DNA of 64,000 bases. It comes from Gnetum montanum (Eukaryota; Streptophyta; Gnetopsida; Gnetales; Gnetaceae). The translations under genes were made by a program, and so were the position numbers. The DNA lies in the NCBI GenBank assembly GCA_015680685.1, contig MNCI01030156.1:6353-70352 (forward strand), in the 5' to 3' direction. The stretch's first letter is position 1; the number at the start of each line of letters is the position of its first letter. This document shows positions 22,185 through 35,150 of the stretch, in pieces. The notes under the pieces were generated by a model. That model was not told where the DNA came from and did not search any database. It saw only the letters and a list, made by a program, of their open reading frames with translations.

Positions 22185-23169
22185 TGATGAGCATCAAAGT
22201 GTCACGTTGATGGATCCCCATTGACGTGGCCTCATTGACAAGTTTCCATCAACANATCACGTTGATGGATCCCCATTGACGTGGCCTCATTGACAAGTTT
22301 CCATCAACATGGCCCTCTCTACATGGTGTTGCCCTTTCGATGGGGTCACATCAACATAGTGTTTACTACATTTATGGGGCTCCATTGACATAAATCCTTA
22401 ATAAAGCTTATAAATATGTGCTCACCAGCTATGTTTATGGGAGATCTTATCATAGTTGTAGCAAAGCTCTTGCAGTTTTGTCATTTGAGAGTTAGAATAT
22501 TTCTCTGAGTGTCCATAGTAGGAGTTATAAAGTGCATGGATCTTTATTTGAGCATTGATGTACCTGAGCACACGAGTGTGAATGGCAATAAAAACAAGCA
22601 TTTTGATCAAACCTTGCAGCACTTGGAATAGATTAATGATTTATTTCTGCATTTACTATTTTCATTAATTATGTAATTAATTAAGCTAAACTAGACTTCA
22701 ATTGATTAATTTAGTAATTAAGATAAATAGATTAAACACATAAGTATGACTGGTTCAAGCATAACATACAACACTTGGTAATCTCAGCAACACTTAATGC
22801 TTGGTAGCCTCGCAGTGTTATATGTGTTCAGGATGTATACGGAAAGTGGGACCAATCACTTGTGTTAAGATTAGTTAGAGATTAATTAATTATTTAAATT
22901 AAATTAGCTAATAAATTATTTCATTTCTCTATTTTAAAGCACCAGAAACATAAAACATAAAATAATAAAAATCATATGCCTTGATTACACTTAACCATAC
23001 CTTTGTATGTCATAAGTGTAATTGGGAAGATAATGAATGACTGTTAGGACAAGTTCACTTCCTAGGAGCTAATGTACTAAAAGACATAGAGTCCACGGAA
23101 TTTGACCGAATCATGCATGAATGCTTAGTGATTTGTATGGTTGAGCATAGGGGTACTTGCTGCTCATCA
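22185..23169 (+). mobile_element. 3' LTR of the plus Athila-like element
   Basis: Starts TGATGAGC and ends GCTCATCA, a short inverted terminal pair. TATAAATA lies at 22409-22416 and AATAAA at about 22582. U3 contains repeated CATTGAC / CATCAAC words. From about 22560 it is homologous to the LTRs at 28710-29597, 37822-38692 and 59328-60364. An assembly joint (N at 22255) duplicates 53 bases of U3, so the true length is about 930. Confidence 0.8.
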
Positions 23170-23175
23170 ATGATA

Positions 23176-23416
23176 AAACTAACATTGAAATGTGGGAGAG
23201 GAGACCCCAATATTTGATTTTTTTAAACCCAATATTTCTCTTACAATCCATGTTACTAATAAGTGAAAAAGCATTATTCAATGAGAAAACATTTAGAAAC
23301 TAACATTGAGATGTGGAATAAGTGACCCATAAATTTGATTTTTCAACCTTAATATTTTTCTTACAATCCATATCATTAATAAGTGAAAAAGCATTTTCTA
23401 ATGAGAAAACATTTAG
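23176..23416. repeat. 121-bp direct tandem duplication
   Basis: 23176-23296 and 23297-23416 are diverged copies, both beginning with an AACTAACATTG word and ending AAAACATTTAG. No coding potential. It lies just outside the LTR. Confidence 0.7.
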
Positions 23417-23939
23417 ACCAGTAGTAAAAGTAGAAGAAATCTTTGATTTTTGAATTAAAATCAATATCTACAATTTTCTTTTATTATTATTATTATTATG
23501 CATTACACTAAGCGAAATACTTTTGTATCAATACTTTCATTGCTAGTCCCTCTTAATAAATTCTTCTTTTGTAAAGAGAAATTTTCTTTACATATTAAGA
23601 GTTTCCTAGTAGCTCTAGATATACAAGAAATACTAATTTAAAAAATAATATACATGCAAAATAGTAATTTCATAATGTGTAAGCATAGTTTGAATCATCA
23701 ATGTAAAACCCTTGTTTAGAAAAATAAATCCAATAATCTCTAAAAACATATAGTAAGAAGTGAGATTTTTTGATAGAGATTTATATAAATCATCAATTAA
23801 AATAAAATCAAAAACCTCAAAATCCATCACAGTTTCTATAGTTTAAGAGACATTAATATTTTTCATCTTGAGATCATTCCTCGCCAAAAAATTTTGTATT
23901 AGAATATCTTCACAAGAAACCCTTGATATTAATAAAACT

Positions 23940-24330
23940 TCAAACACTTGACTTGCACAAGTTGATGTCATATGAAAGATGTCTAGATGCCTCAAGAATG
24001 CATCAATTCCAAAATCATATTGGAATGATGTCATTAATATGGTGTGTTATCTCTTAAACATGTAGACTCATCATTTCTTCCAATGTTGATAATACATGTC
24101 ACAAACTTTTTGTAGGTAAAGATCCTAATGTTTTACACTTGAAAGTGTTTGGTTACATTCATTATCTTAAATTATTGAATGCTCTTCTATCCAAACCATC
24201 CGATAGAGGCATAAAATGTATCTTTCTTGACTATGACGTAAAATATAGTGAATACAGTGATTTAATCCATTTGAAAAGAAATGATATTATTCTAGGACTA
24301 TTTTTTATATTTCTAAAAATAAATTAGGAA
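23940..24330 (+). pseudogene. Ty1/copia integrase fragment
   Basis: Pieces in shifted frames match the end of a copia integrase: ERCLDASRM, then PKSYWNDVINMVCYLLNM (family PKsyWgdAv.tA.YLiNr), then LKVFGYIHYLK and SDRGIKCIFLDYD (family KvFGc.ay......K...ka.kCiFlGY). No LTRs found. Strongly decayed. Confidence 0.55.
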
Positions 24331-24959
24331 TTGATTCATTTTATGACAGTGATAATAATGAAAAATCATAGAATTATAGTACATAATATTATAAGTGTAC
24401 TTCTATTAATGATTTTTCTTGAATTGGCAACATCATTATAAGACAACAAGGAAAGGTGTAGATAAAACTTCCATGGTCTATTATAATGTTGCCTAATTAT
24501 ATCTCCAAGAGAGTAATATGGATGGTAGTTTATATGTTATTTTTTTGTTCTTTTATAGATGATAAACACTCTAGGACTTTCAATGTCTAATCATTTTTGA
24601 CATTTTTAACTTAGTTTTCAACATTTTCTCTACGATGGCAAATCTAACTTCTGAATTTTGATCCAAGTAAATATTGTTTCCTATTCAAAGTCTCTACTTC
24701 AACCTATGATCTTAAATCACCCCACAAACTAGGTGTGTAGAACTCTAGATTCATCTTTTCTTAACTTAATGTCAAATCCAACTTCTCTCCTATCCTCTTT
24801 AAATATTATTAAGGATGAACTTTTACCTTAGTCAAACCCCTTTTTTCTTGGATTGAGAACCTCTTTTAAGCAATGATTAACTAATAGACATCATGGTACT
24901 AAGTTGTAAAGTTGAGCAAAGGACCCTTTAACTTAGTGTTCTTCTCTCTTCACACCCTC
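24331..24959. other. Unassigned AT-rich DNA
   Basis: No convincing frame, repeat or structure seen. Probably decayed copia or TAT-like DNA between the two remnants. Confidence 0.3.
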
Positions 24960-26967
24960 AGGAGTCCATCTTGGATATCTTGTAAGAGCATTCAATGGCT
25001 TTTGCTTGGGTATATAATGATATGCTCAATCTAGATCCAATGCTTTTTCAACACAATGTCATCTTGGAAGAAGGTTTCAAACCTGTTAAGCAAAAGATTA
25101 GGAAGATTTATCCTACTATAGTTCTCTCTATAAATGAAGAAATAACTAAACACTTCAATGTTGGATTTATCCATCTTGTTAACTATTTTGATTGGGTTTC
25201 TAACATGGTTGTAGTTCCCAAAAAGAATGATCGCATTTGCATATGTATTAACTTTTGAGACCTTAATAAGGTTACTCTTAAAGATGATTTTCCTTTGCAT
25301 AATATTGATCAGCTAATTAATTCTATAGCTAGCCATGCTCTTCTATCCTTTATGAATGGTTTTTAATTTCAACCAAATCTATATAAATCTAGAGAACCAA
25401 CAATATATCATATTCATAACACATTGAAGAATATTTTTCTATACTAAAATGCCCTTTGATCTCAAGAATGCTACAGCTATTTATTAATAACCTAGACATT
25501 TATCTTCAGTGACATGATGTTCAAAGTAGTTAAGGATTATGTTGATGATTTGACCATCAAATCCACCTTAGCAACTGATCATGCTTCTAACTTAGACCAA
25601 GTTCTAACTCACTGCATTTTTTGGAATTATCACAAGCAAGATATTGTATTACCTTACCTCTCAAGATGATATAGCTATTGACCCTAAAAAAATTAAATTT
25701 AACTTATATCTCACACCTCCTAAAGATATTTGAGATATGCATATTCTACAAGGTTGTCTTTAATTCATTCATTTCTTCATTTCCAATCTCACTGATCACC
25801 TTCATCCTTTTACCCATTTGCTTCATAAATCTACCATTTTCATCTACAATGAGAAATGTTAAAAGGTATTTGATTCCATTAAATAAGTCTTAACTACTCT
25901 ACCTATTCTTCACCCTTCACAATTCAACCAACCTTTCTACCTTTTATCTTTTCAAATCCAACCATTCCATATCTTCCATGCTTTCTCAAAGATGATAAGA
26001 TAGAGTTGATCTTCCTATGAACTACATATATTATCCTTTTTCAAACTATGATACTAGAATCTCAAACATTGAAAAGTCTTAGGTAAGTTTTTTCTTCACT
26101 CTTAAAAAGTTAAGACATTATCTCCTCAATGCTAAAGTCTTTATTATTTATAAAGATATCATCCTTAAAGAAATTGCTAACAATCCTTTCGACAACCATT
26201 GTCTATCTTATTGGAAAACTTTCTTTGTTATGTTTGATCTTCTTCTTTTTTGTCTCAACACTCAATCAAATGTTAAGTTCTAGCTGATCTCATCTCTTCC
26301 TTTGAAATAATTGATGTTTCTCACAACCTATACATGGATGCTATGGATTTGGATGTTGTCCTTTATTTTGATGAAACACAAACATCCTTTAGATTTAGTG
26401 TAGCTTGTATTCTTATCCTTTCCACCAAACAAGTAATTTATTGGACTTGCAAGCTTGATTTTCCTTTCACTAACACTGTAGCTAAATGTCAAGCTCTAAT
26501 ATGAGGTCTCTTACTAGCTTTGCAAAATCAAGTTAAAACTATTACTATTTATGGTAACTCTTAGCTCATCATATATCAAGTTAATGGTAACTATGATTTC
26601 AAGGATCCTCACTTAGTTCCTTACCTAAAAATGCCTAAGGAACTTCACTTTTCTTTCTCTAATCATACACTGAGCCATATTTCACATTCCAAAAACATGC
26701 CATTCAATGCATTGGCAACTTTCATAATCCATTTATGATCCTTCTATTATGCGAGATCAGTTCATTTAATCTATTTTCTTAACACCTATCACATAATCTC
26801 CCAATGTATTAGTAAGGGTTATTAATACAAAAGATGATAATAAGTAATATGCTGATCTTCTTCACTATCTTACAAATGGAAAAATTTCTAGCCATCTTAT
26901 GCCTACTCAAAAGGATGCTTTACACAAACATAGTCAATGTTTTTTATTAGTGAATCATGGTATCTAT
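24960..26967 (+). mobile_element. Second TAT-like pol remnant
   Basis: FAWVYNDMLNLDPMLFQHN and FIHLVNYFDWVSNMVVVPK closely parallel the pol at 4677. The RT box is intact as DYVDDLTIKS at about 25533-25562. Farther on, VLYFDETQTSFRFSVACIL, KCQALI-GLLLALQNQ, and ISHSKNMPFNALATF form a second RNase H (26330-26740), placing it in the TAT lineage. It breaks off at about 26967 before integrase, where a possible solo LTR begins. Frames are heavily interrupted. Confidence 0.65.
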
Positions 26968-27582
26968 TGATGCATAAATTTTGGCCACATAGCAACACCC
27001 ACAAAAACTTGTTTCCAACAACACTACTTGCAACAATGCCAATGTAGCTACCATGCTCATCTCCTTCACTTGCAAAGGGAGCAATGTTGCCATCTTTGTC
27101 TAGGCAACCAGCCTTGCCATCATCCTTAACATGCATGTTGCAAGTGTTTTCGAACTGCACACACCTCGACATGACCACCTTATCATTTTATTCCTCTGTA
27201 ATCACTGGACACACATGTCCCCACACCTTAACTATGAATAGCAGTAGGACATGCTACTTTGGATCCAACGTCATCACTCATGTTTACACCTGCATTAGAA
27301 ATCCAGCATTCAATTTTGAACATAGTCACACATGTGCCTACTCTATCACCTCTATCTCAATAAAGGTTGTCGTGATGTGAGCATCCTAAAGGAATGGGTG
27401 CTCATGGCTACACAAAACCACCCCTCATCATGCCCCCATCACCCACCCATTAAGGCTTGTCTCATCTTTGAACATCTTCATCATCACCTTAGCTCTAGAA
27501 GGTTCTTGACCATCAACATTGGTGTTTACCATCTCCATACTCCTGGCTTGTGCCATGGTTACCTTACTCTACCATGACATCA
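26968..27582 (-). mobile_element. Possible solo LTR
   Basis: The segment begins TGATGCATAAATTTTGG and ends ATGACATCA. Read on the minus strand it starts TGATGTC and ends CCAAAATTTATGCATCA, which are the end sequences of the LTRs at 44846 and 51488. The interior is not obviously homologous and the flanking 5-mers (TCTAT, ATGTA) do not match. So it may be a related LTR family or chance. Confidence 0.35.
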
Positions 27583-27604
27583 ATGTAGGCAATGGTGGAT
27601 GAGG

Positions 27605-28041
27605 ATTTTCTAGTTTTCTTGTGGAACTTTCTTTCTAGGGAAATTAGGAGTAGATTGGCAGAATTACACTCAAATGTTTTTGCAAAATTTTATTTATTAC
27701 AAGTAACATACTATAAGGACTATATAGACTAAGTGATTGGACAAAATAGGAATATCTAACAACTCACAATATTTGACAAAGATAGCTAAATTTTTTTTAT
27801 GATAGACAATTACAATTTCATACATAACCCAACCATTTCAACATTCAGAATATCAAACACATACTCATGATTAGTTTGTTTCATAAGTATTAGGTCTATT
27901 TGGAGGTATATGGACCTTGATGTTGTTAGAGACTAGCAAGCACCTAAACCATATTTGAAGAAAACCTTTGATCTAATGGCTTTCCAAAGTCATGAGACCT
28001 GGAGGCCACCCAACATTGGCAATCCCAAACAGTCACCAAAA
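27605..28041 (+). mobile_element. R LTR1, 5' truncated
   Basis: Matches the last 440 bases of LTR2 and LTR3 from TTTTCTAGTTTTCTTGTGG to CAGTCACCA. The left break at about 27605 has no LTR-like end, so the missing U3 was lost. It is followed after 7 bases by the primer-binding site. Confidence 0.65.
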
Positions 28042-28048
28042 ATTCTTT

Positions 28049-28065
28049 TGGTGCTACAAGGAGGG
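28049..28065 (+). other. Primer-binding site, R copy A
   Basis: TGGTGCTACAAGGAGGG, repeated in copy B as TGGTGCTAGAAGGATGG (42579-42595) and, decayed, at 46641-46657 in the element nested in copy B. The primer tRNA is not identified. Confidence 0.55.
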
Positions 28066-28238
28066 TATGAACATTTGTTTGAAAGTTCATAAGTTAATTA
28101 GTTATCATAATTAAGAAGATCGATAGGCCTAGCACACCAACAGTTCTTTTTGGTACTAAGAGGGCTTGAAAGAAAAAGGTTTCTGAGTTTGGAACAAGTA
28201 GTAGAGTAAAAGCTAGAAGAATAAGAAGTTCACCTCTT

Positions 28239-28538
28239 TTGTTTGGTTTATCAGTAGCTTTAGCTCACAAAAATATTCAATACCAAGATCAAGCTTGTGG
28301 GTTGGTTGTAGCAAATTTAAAGGATATGCCTCAAATTTGGTATTCAAACTTGCTAAGAAATAGTATTTTAAGTTGGGATTATATAAAAAGTATTTTCTTG
28401 GCCCAACTTAGTAATCTATTGGATCAACAACAATTGTACTATGGGCTAGTACAAGCTAAGCAAGGAGTGAAGGAGACAAATTTGGATAATAATGCAACAA
28501 AGGAAAATGTGATGGCTAAAGAAGTGGAACATCAATAA
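28239..28538 (+). pseudogene. gag-like fragment of R copy A
   Basis: A 99-codon frame contains MPQIWYSNLLRNSILSWDYI and FLAQLSN, matching the 'W...LP..SI.SW..L...F...' core of plant gypsy gag proteins. A Gln/Lys-rich tail follows. Copy B has the same segment at about 42776-43075 with stops. It is too short for a complete gag, so it is either a deletion remnant or a packaging-related scrap. Confidence 0.5.
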
Positions 28539-28709
28539 AACAAGACAAAGAGAAGAAAGCATGGGATGCATCAAGAACTAAGTATGAAAGAACCCAAGAC
28601 AAGCAAATTCCTAAGAGGACCACTTTGACTACTCTCTTCTACTCTATTGAGTAGCTTGTGCTATGGTTTCACTTGTACAGTTTTTTTTTTTTTTTTTTTT
28701 GTTTCTTAG

Positions 28710-29597
28710 TGATGAGCTGTGAGGTACCACTACTCCCAACCATACAAATCACAAGCACTCATGCATGATCCAATCAAATTCAGCAAACCTTAAGTTCCTA
28801 AGTATACTAGCTCCAAGACATGAAATCTAATCATGAAAATTGTTGTCTTCTCAACTATGATTGTGGAGCTTAATTGTATGGTTAAGTGTAATTAAGGCAC
28901 ATGATTTTTATTATTTTGTATTTTATTTGTCTACGATTAACAACAGGTTGAAACTGAATTCATAAATCAATTTACCTAATCTAATTGCTAATCAATAACT
29001 AACTATCCTAACATAAGTATCCAATCCCACTTTCTATACACATCCTGAACACGTATAGTGTTGTTGGATTACTAAACATCAAGTGTTGCTGGGATTGCCA
29101 GGAGTCACATGCATGCTCAAAGAAGTCATACTTATATGCTTAATTAATTCTATTTAATCAAACTAGATTACTTTAGCTTAATTACTTGACAATATTAAAT
29201 GAAATTGCATAAACAATTTATTGCATGAATAAAATATTTAGGCTAGCCAGGGTGTTGCAAGGTTTTATCAGAAAGCTCATCTTTATTGCCACACACACTA
29301 CCGTGCTTAGGTACTACAGTGCTCAAATAAAGATTTATACACTCAATGACTCTTGTTGCAAGCACTTTGGAAAATATTCTAACTCTAGAGAAAATAAACT
29401 ACAAGAGCGGTGCTATGCTATGACAAAAAACTATATGGAAATTGTGTGCCCAAGTGCTATATTTATAGGGTAGCACATACCCTACAATATCGGATATCTG
29501 GCACCATATCTTGGGATCCGATATCACGTACTCAACATCAGGGCTCTAATATCAAATAAATCCAATATCAGAGCTAGGAAAAAAATGTGCTTCATCA
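28710..29597 (-). mobile_element. 3' LTR of the minus Athila-like element
   Basis: 888 bases, starting (minus strand) TGATGAAGCAC and ending CTCATCA. A TATA box lies at 29467-29460. Upstream of it, in U3, are several GATATC-type words (GGATATC, CCGATATC, CCAATATC). Paired with 37822-38692. Confidence 0.8.
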
Positions 29598-29610
29598 TAC
29601 CTCCACAACT
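29598..29610 (-). other. Polypurine tract, minus element
   Basis: Minus strand AGTTGTGGAGGTA directly before the LTR start TGATGA, at the place matching 22171-22184 of the plus copy. Confidence 0.5.
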
Positions 29611-30754
29611 AAATGAAAACTCATCCTCGATTGACCAAGAGAAGGAACAAGTTTTTTACAAAATATTGAGAAGGTATGGGATTATTAACTAACATGCATA
29701 GACTCAAAGGGAACAAATAGAATCTAAGTGCCCAATTGTATGAATTTACAATCTTGTACAAAATTTGATGTTCATGACAAGAGAATTGAACACCCTAGAC
29801 AAAATTGACATCCAACTCCTATGGCAGCTGAAGAGCGAGAAAGAAGATCCAACAATCATGAATGGTCATTGTCACATGATGCTGCTACATCTTCCTTGGT
29901 GAAGATAGTCCCACTTCCAATCCATACTTTCCACTATAACCACAACAAAATCATGGATTAGTGTGAAATGTGTAACATATAAATTTTAAGTACTTTGTCT
30001 CATTGGTCGTTACACTTGGCTAAGTTGTGATTATGGTGGATTGATTCCATTAATAGTGTTAGTGAGAAGACTAAAAAATAGGGTGGAATGGATAAGAAAT
30101 CTATTAAATTCTAAAAATTTCAAATACAATCAAATTATTGAAGAGGGGTTAAGAATTCATAATAATAAAAAGAGGATCTCACTAGAAAATGTTGTGAAGG
30201 TTTGCACAATTGGACATCATTGATGAAACATGTAAAAGGATTTGATTGTGAGGATGTCTAAGGATAAAGAACTTAACTAACCCAACCAAAAGGTATGCAA
30301 GTGGCTCCTCCCCAAAGTAGGCATAATTCATTTATTTCCCTTGCATAACTTCAAACTGAGGAGTTTGTGGGCCCCATGTATGATTAATGGTTACAAAAAG
30401 TTAAGTACAAAAACCCGAAAGAAACTATCCAAGAATTTTGACACATCAAACCAAAATATCAAACAAGAACATGAAACCAGTAGTGAGGTAAGACATGGAA
30501 AGCATAGATGGATGAGAGAGAGAGGGAAATGAAGTTCTTGATTAAGGTCACATGAAGTCCCTTGTGAATTTTTGTGTTTAAATGAGCTAATAAAATCCAT
30601 TCTTAGTCTAGACCAAAACCAACCACATTTAGTGACTTTGCATCATCACTCTAAGACTAGTCAACCCCCTTGAGACACAAGAGTGCTCACATAGAACAAC
30701 CATCATTCCTTATTGAAGAAGAAAAGAGAAGTAGAAACTAAGAAGGGGCCTTAT

Positions 30755-30797
30755 NACCACGAATCTTCGCCTGAGGCCGACCCGTAATTTTCACGGN
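30755..30797. other. 41-base GC-rich insert bounded by two Ns
   Basis: Between Ns at 30755 and 30797 lies a 41-base sequence (beginning ACCACGAATCTTCG) unlike its AT-rich surroundings and absent from the matching place in the plus copy (about 17800-17830). It is probably a gap-filling or misjoin artefact. Confidence 0.6.
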
Positions 30798-31674
30798 AAT
30801 GCTTGTAGCCCATTTATTTTTTCTAAGGAATGTGCTTTGAATTCCAATCATTCTTTTTCATTTTTTTTCGAATGGGAACCACACCATGAAAAGACTTGTT
30901 CAACTTCTTGTTATTCATCAACATGAAATGGTAAGAAATCCATGAAAATACACATGCACCCAAGTAAGCAGAAAAGCACAAAGAGTACCGAGTCCCCTTG
31001 AAGTCACACCCTATTCAAACCTTTAAATCCTTTCCAAATCCAGAAACGACCAAGGTAACAAATTCCTTAAAGTTTTATTAATGAAAAAGGGACCTCATCT
31101 TTCCAAAACAAGGAAACCCATAGAGTTTGTGGATGGGTGGATGTTATAGAATCATTACCTATATCATGAAAAGGAAACCATATCCTAGTTATTAGTAACA
31201 AAACTCAAAGCTGGAATTCAAACACCAACAATCAAATGACTGGATAGCACATGCCCACATCAAACAAATCACACTATACCCAATTGGTAATAAGACACGT
31301 TATTATTAATCCACAATAAGAAAATCACATTCAAATAAAGGAAAATATACAAAAAATTATAAAATATTTAAGAAAAATAAAACATACTAACGATGTTGCA
31401 AAACAAAAAAAATTTAAAAATTAATAATGTAAAAACAAAAATGTGTAAGATAAAGAATGTGTAAAACAAAAAGTTGTAAAAATAACAAGGTGTAAAACAA
31501 AAATAAGAAAAAATATGGAGCTACTTATATAAGTAGCATGGATGACCATCTCCCATGACTAAGTTGAAGTGAGGAGGTCTAAAAGATTGAGCATGGTTGT
31601 CCATCTGATAAGGCATTTATTGCACTAGCTTGCTTAGGCTCATGGAAAGATTTAACTTGTTATATGTTGACCAG

Positions 31675-32781
31675 CTATTTCCTATTTGAGCTCTTAGGTT
31701 TGTAGATTAACATGGCCCTAGAAGGAAAATTTTCATAAATTATATAAGGTCCTTTCCACAACATTTGGAACTTAGTCCGTTGAGGTACATGTGTAGTGTT
31801 CCAATAGAGAACCTTACCCCTTGGTTGAAATTTGCCTTTTCTAATTCTAAGGTCATGGCACTTTTTCTTGAATGCATTATGCAACTTGTTAGATGACAAG
31901 GCCACCAATTGATTTTTGTCTAGCAATTTTAGATCCAGTAATCTTTCTTTTTTTACTAAACTTAAATCAAGGTCAAGGTCATAGGCTGTTGAAAGTGTAC
32001 AGAGCTCAGATTGAATAAGAAGTGTTGGTAATTTTTCATACACTAGCTCATAGGAAGAATAGCCTATATAAAGTTTTCATGTTAAGCGATAGGCCTAGAG
32101 GGCATCATTGAGTTTTGTGCTCTAGTCCCTCATATATTTTCTAACAACTCTCATTAGGATCTTTGTGATTTCCCTATTTGTAACCTCAACTTGATCATTA
32201 GCTTGAGTGTGGTAGGGTGTTGTCAGTTTATGTTCAATCCCCAAGTATTTCATAAGCTTTTGAAAGCTAGTATCTGTAAAGTGGGTTCCATTATCAAAAA
32301 TTAATGCATGTGGCACACCAAACCTATTTACAACAATTTTTTATACAAACTGAGCAATAGTAGAAGATGTATAGTTGATGAAAACTACTACTTCTGCCCA
32401 TTTCATACAATAGTCAATAGCGACTATGATGTACACCTTTCCATTTGACATGGGTGTGATGGGATCCATGGAATCAATGCCCCATATGTCAAAGGATTCT
32501 AATGGTTGGATCCACTATTGAGGTCCATCCATTTGAGCAAGCATTCCTCCATCTCATTAGCAACATTCACAAGAGTGGACATATTGGTGAGCATCCTTGA
32601 AACGTATTGGCCAATAATACCCTACCATCAAGATTTTAATGGTTGCGCATCTTCTAGCATGGTGGCCCATACAAGGACCCTCATGAGAATCCTGGAGAAC
32701 ACATAATTGATCAACATCAAGCATACACCAGCGAACCAAGCCATCGATGCACATCTTGTAGAGGTGTCCATTAATCTCCAT
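31675..32781 (-). pseudogene. Integrase of the minus Athila-like element
   Basis: On the minus strand, YKMCIDGLVRWCML and HSCECC (zinc finger) are followed by ALIFDNGTHFTDTSF, QVEVTNREITKILMR and the C-terminal CHDLRIRKGKFQPRGKVLYW and MLWKGPYIIYENFPSRAML. The second core Asp and the Glu are kept. The frame is broken into three open pieces (32781-32557, 32316-32122, 32043-31675). Confidence 0.75.
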
Positions 32782-32999
32782 GAAGCATTTTACCTAGTAA
32801 AGAAACTATTGTTTCTTTTAGTGGTCGAACCTTTATGGCATCTCCTAAGTAAGAAGATAAGTAAGAATGTCATCATACCATCTAAGCTTAGTGGTCAATT
32901 ATTCAGTTATAGCCCTAGCAAAAAGGAGTTCATTAGGAAATAGATTAGATACTGGGCTTTCCTCCTCTTTGTTGTCCCATCAAAACTGAGATAAGTTGT

Positions 33000-34200
33000 C
33001 AGCAACCACATTCTCAGTTCCTTTTCGATCTACCATCGTAAGATCAAATTCTTGTAAGATCACTAGCCACCATATGACATGTGAGTCACCATTGGCTTGC
33101 TCACGAGGAAGAAAATGGCACTACAATCTTGTGTACAAACACTTTGTATCCAAGCATATAATGCCTAAACTTCTATAGAGCAAAAACCATTGCCATCAAT
33201 TCTTTTTCTATGGTGATGTAGTTTAGTTGTGCACCCATAATACTTAGACTTGCATAGTGGATGTAATATGGATTTTTTTTTCATCCAACTATGTAAGCAT
33301 AGCTCCCAAGTCATAATTTAATGCATCCATCATAACATGAAATGGTCTAGACTAGTCAAGTGCCTATAGAATTGGAGTTCCTACAAGTTTCTCCTTTAGT
33401 TGTTGGAATTCTTTTTTACATTCCTTAGTCCACAAAAATGGAGCATCTTTTTGTTGTTAGCTCAACCAACAATTTTTCAATCTTAAAGAAATTCTCTATG
33501 AATCACCAATAGTAGCTAGTGTGTCCAAGAAATGACTAAACATCTTTGATGAATTTTGGTTAATGGGTAATTCCTTAGATGACCCTTATTTTTTTACGGT
33601 TGACCTCAATTCCTTCTTGTGAGATTCGATGCTCCAATACAATGCCTTCTTAGATCATGAGATGGCTCTTTTTCCAATTGAGCTACACATTTATTTCCAC
33701 ACATCTTTTTAGTACTTGCTCAAGGTGGTCCAAGGCTTACTTGAATGTAGCATCATAAGTGGAAAAGTCATCCATAAATACTTCCACTCTACTACTAATT
33801 TGCTACTACAAAATGCTTTAGACCATGCATTGGAATATAGTATGAGCATTGCACAAACTAAAAGGCATCTTGTGATATGCAAAGGTCCCCCAGGAACTTG
33901 TAAATGTTGTTTTGGTATGGTCCTATGATGCAATCTAGATTTGATTATACCCATTATAACCACCCAAAAAACTATAATAGCAATGCCTAGATATGGTGTC
34001 CAACACCTGATCAACAAATGGCAATGAAAAATGATCCTTGAATGTTGCCATATTCAATAGCCAAAAATCAATGCAAAGTTACGACTTGCCACCTTTCTTT
34101 GGCACAATCACAAGAGGACCAACCCACTCACTATCTGTAATCGAATAGATAAACCCTACCTTGAGGAGTTGTTCAATTTCCTCTTTGATGATCTACTTCA
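33000..34200 (-). pseudogene. RT and RNase H of the minus Athila-like element
   Basis: Minus-strand blocks read EWVGPLVIVPKKGGKS, SSWGTFAYHKMPFSLCNAHT, VEVFMDDFSTYDATFK (catalytic Asp pair kept) and then RNase H traces down to about 33000. Stops and small shifts throughout. Matches 14337-15560 of the plus copy. Confidence 0.65.
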
Positions 34201-34689
34201 ATTTGGGATTCAATCACCTCTGTGACTACCTCTTTGGCTTCATGACTGAGTCAATCTAGATATCATGTTGGCATATCCTAGGATTTATCCTTGTGAGTTC
34301 AGGATATGACCAAGAAAAGACTATTAATCATTTTTCAACCACATTTTTTAAGAATGCATATTCCATGCTAATAGTTAGAGTTTTTAACTCAAGGGACTCT
34401 TATTTAAAAGTTCAAAAATTTCCAACTCTTTCCAATAGGTATCATCATTTGCATTATTAGAGAGTTGGTGATGAACTTGCTCTAGTTCATCCATGCCTAT
34501 GACATAAGTGCATGTTAGGCTCTCAGTAGGTTCCATGCAAAGTGTGCTACTTTCAAAATCAGCTATCAACCACTAGGTGCCTTCTTATTTTGTGGCTACT
34601 ACATACAAAAACCTTTGAATATCTACTTTATGTGCACACTACTTGCATGAAAAAATGGATGCTTGTTTAACATACCAGAGTTTTTGCAC

Positions 34690-35150
34690 ATAATTGCAAA
34701 CTCTATCGTTGTACGCAAAGCATGGAACTTACTTCTTCTTGATCTTTCGAAATGCATTTTTTTTAGATATTTCCAAGGAAAGATCTATGATGTCCATTCT
34801 TGCATCAACAATGCTTATCCATGCCCTTTCTATGACTATTGTAAAATCCCCTTTACATTTCTCAACCTTGATTAATAGGAAATCAATAGGATAACACCAC
34901 CCATAGATAGTGGTCACAATTCTTCCACCAATCCCAATGGAACAATAATTAACTAGTTTGTCAATTCTAATTGGATATTGCTCTTCTTGAGGAGTGGTAG
35001 GTTCTAGGTAGTATACATCTCATGAGAAATCAAATTCACACCAGAACCTAAATCAAGAAGAGTTTTACATGATTCATTCCCAGTAATCTGCAAATAAATA
35101 AGAGGACTCCCATGATTAGCTAATTTCTAAGGAAGGTTCCCAACATGGAT
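34690..35150 (-). pseudogene. Protease remnant of the minus Athila-like element
   Basis: Minus strand TTIYGWCYPIDFLLIKVEKC and ERAWISIVDARMDIIDLSLE match the plus-copy protease region. Upstream a catalytic-loop trace precedes the NLIS-like stretch (about 35040). Not functional. Confidence 0.55.

Larger units (their letters stand above)
11455..23169 (+). mobile_element. Athila-like Ty3/gypsy element, plus strand, 5' LTR not found
   Basis: Homologous over its length to the minus-strand element at 28710-38692. Order: gag remnant, protease, RT with MDDF box, RNase H, integrase, non-coding stretch, extra coiled-coil frame (19090-21870), purine tract and 3' LTR. The MDDFxxYG box and the tRNA-Asp-type primer site in the sister copy point to the Athila lineage. 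The 5' LTR and leader are replaced by CpG-rich DNA ending near 11455. Stops are frequent, mostly TAG or TAA where CAG or CAA is expected. The 3' LTR ends at 23169. Confidence 0.75.

Noticed and set aside
27084-27577. Two overlapping His/Cys-rich plus-strand frames
   Set aside because: Lie inside a probable solo LTR with TG..CA ends; no domain and frames overlap each other.
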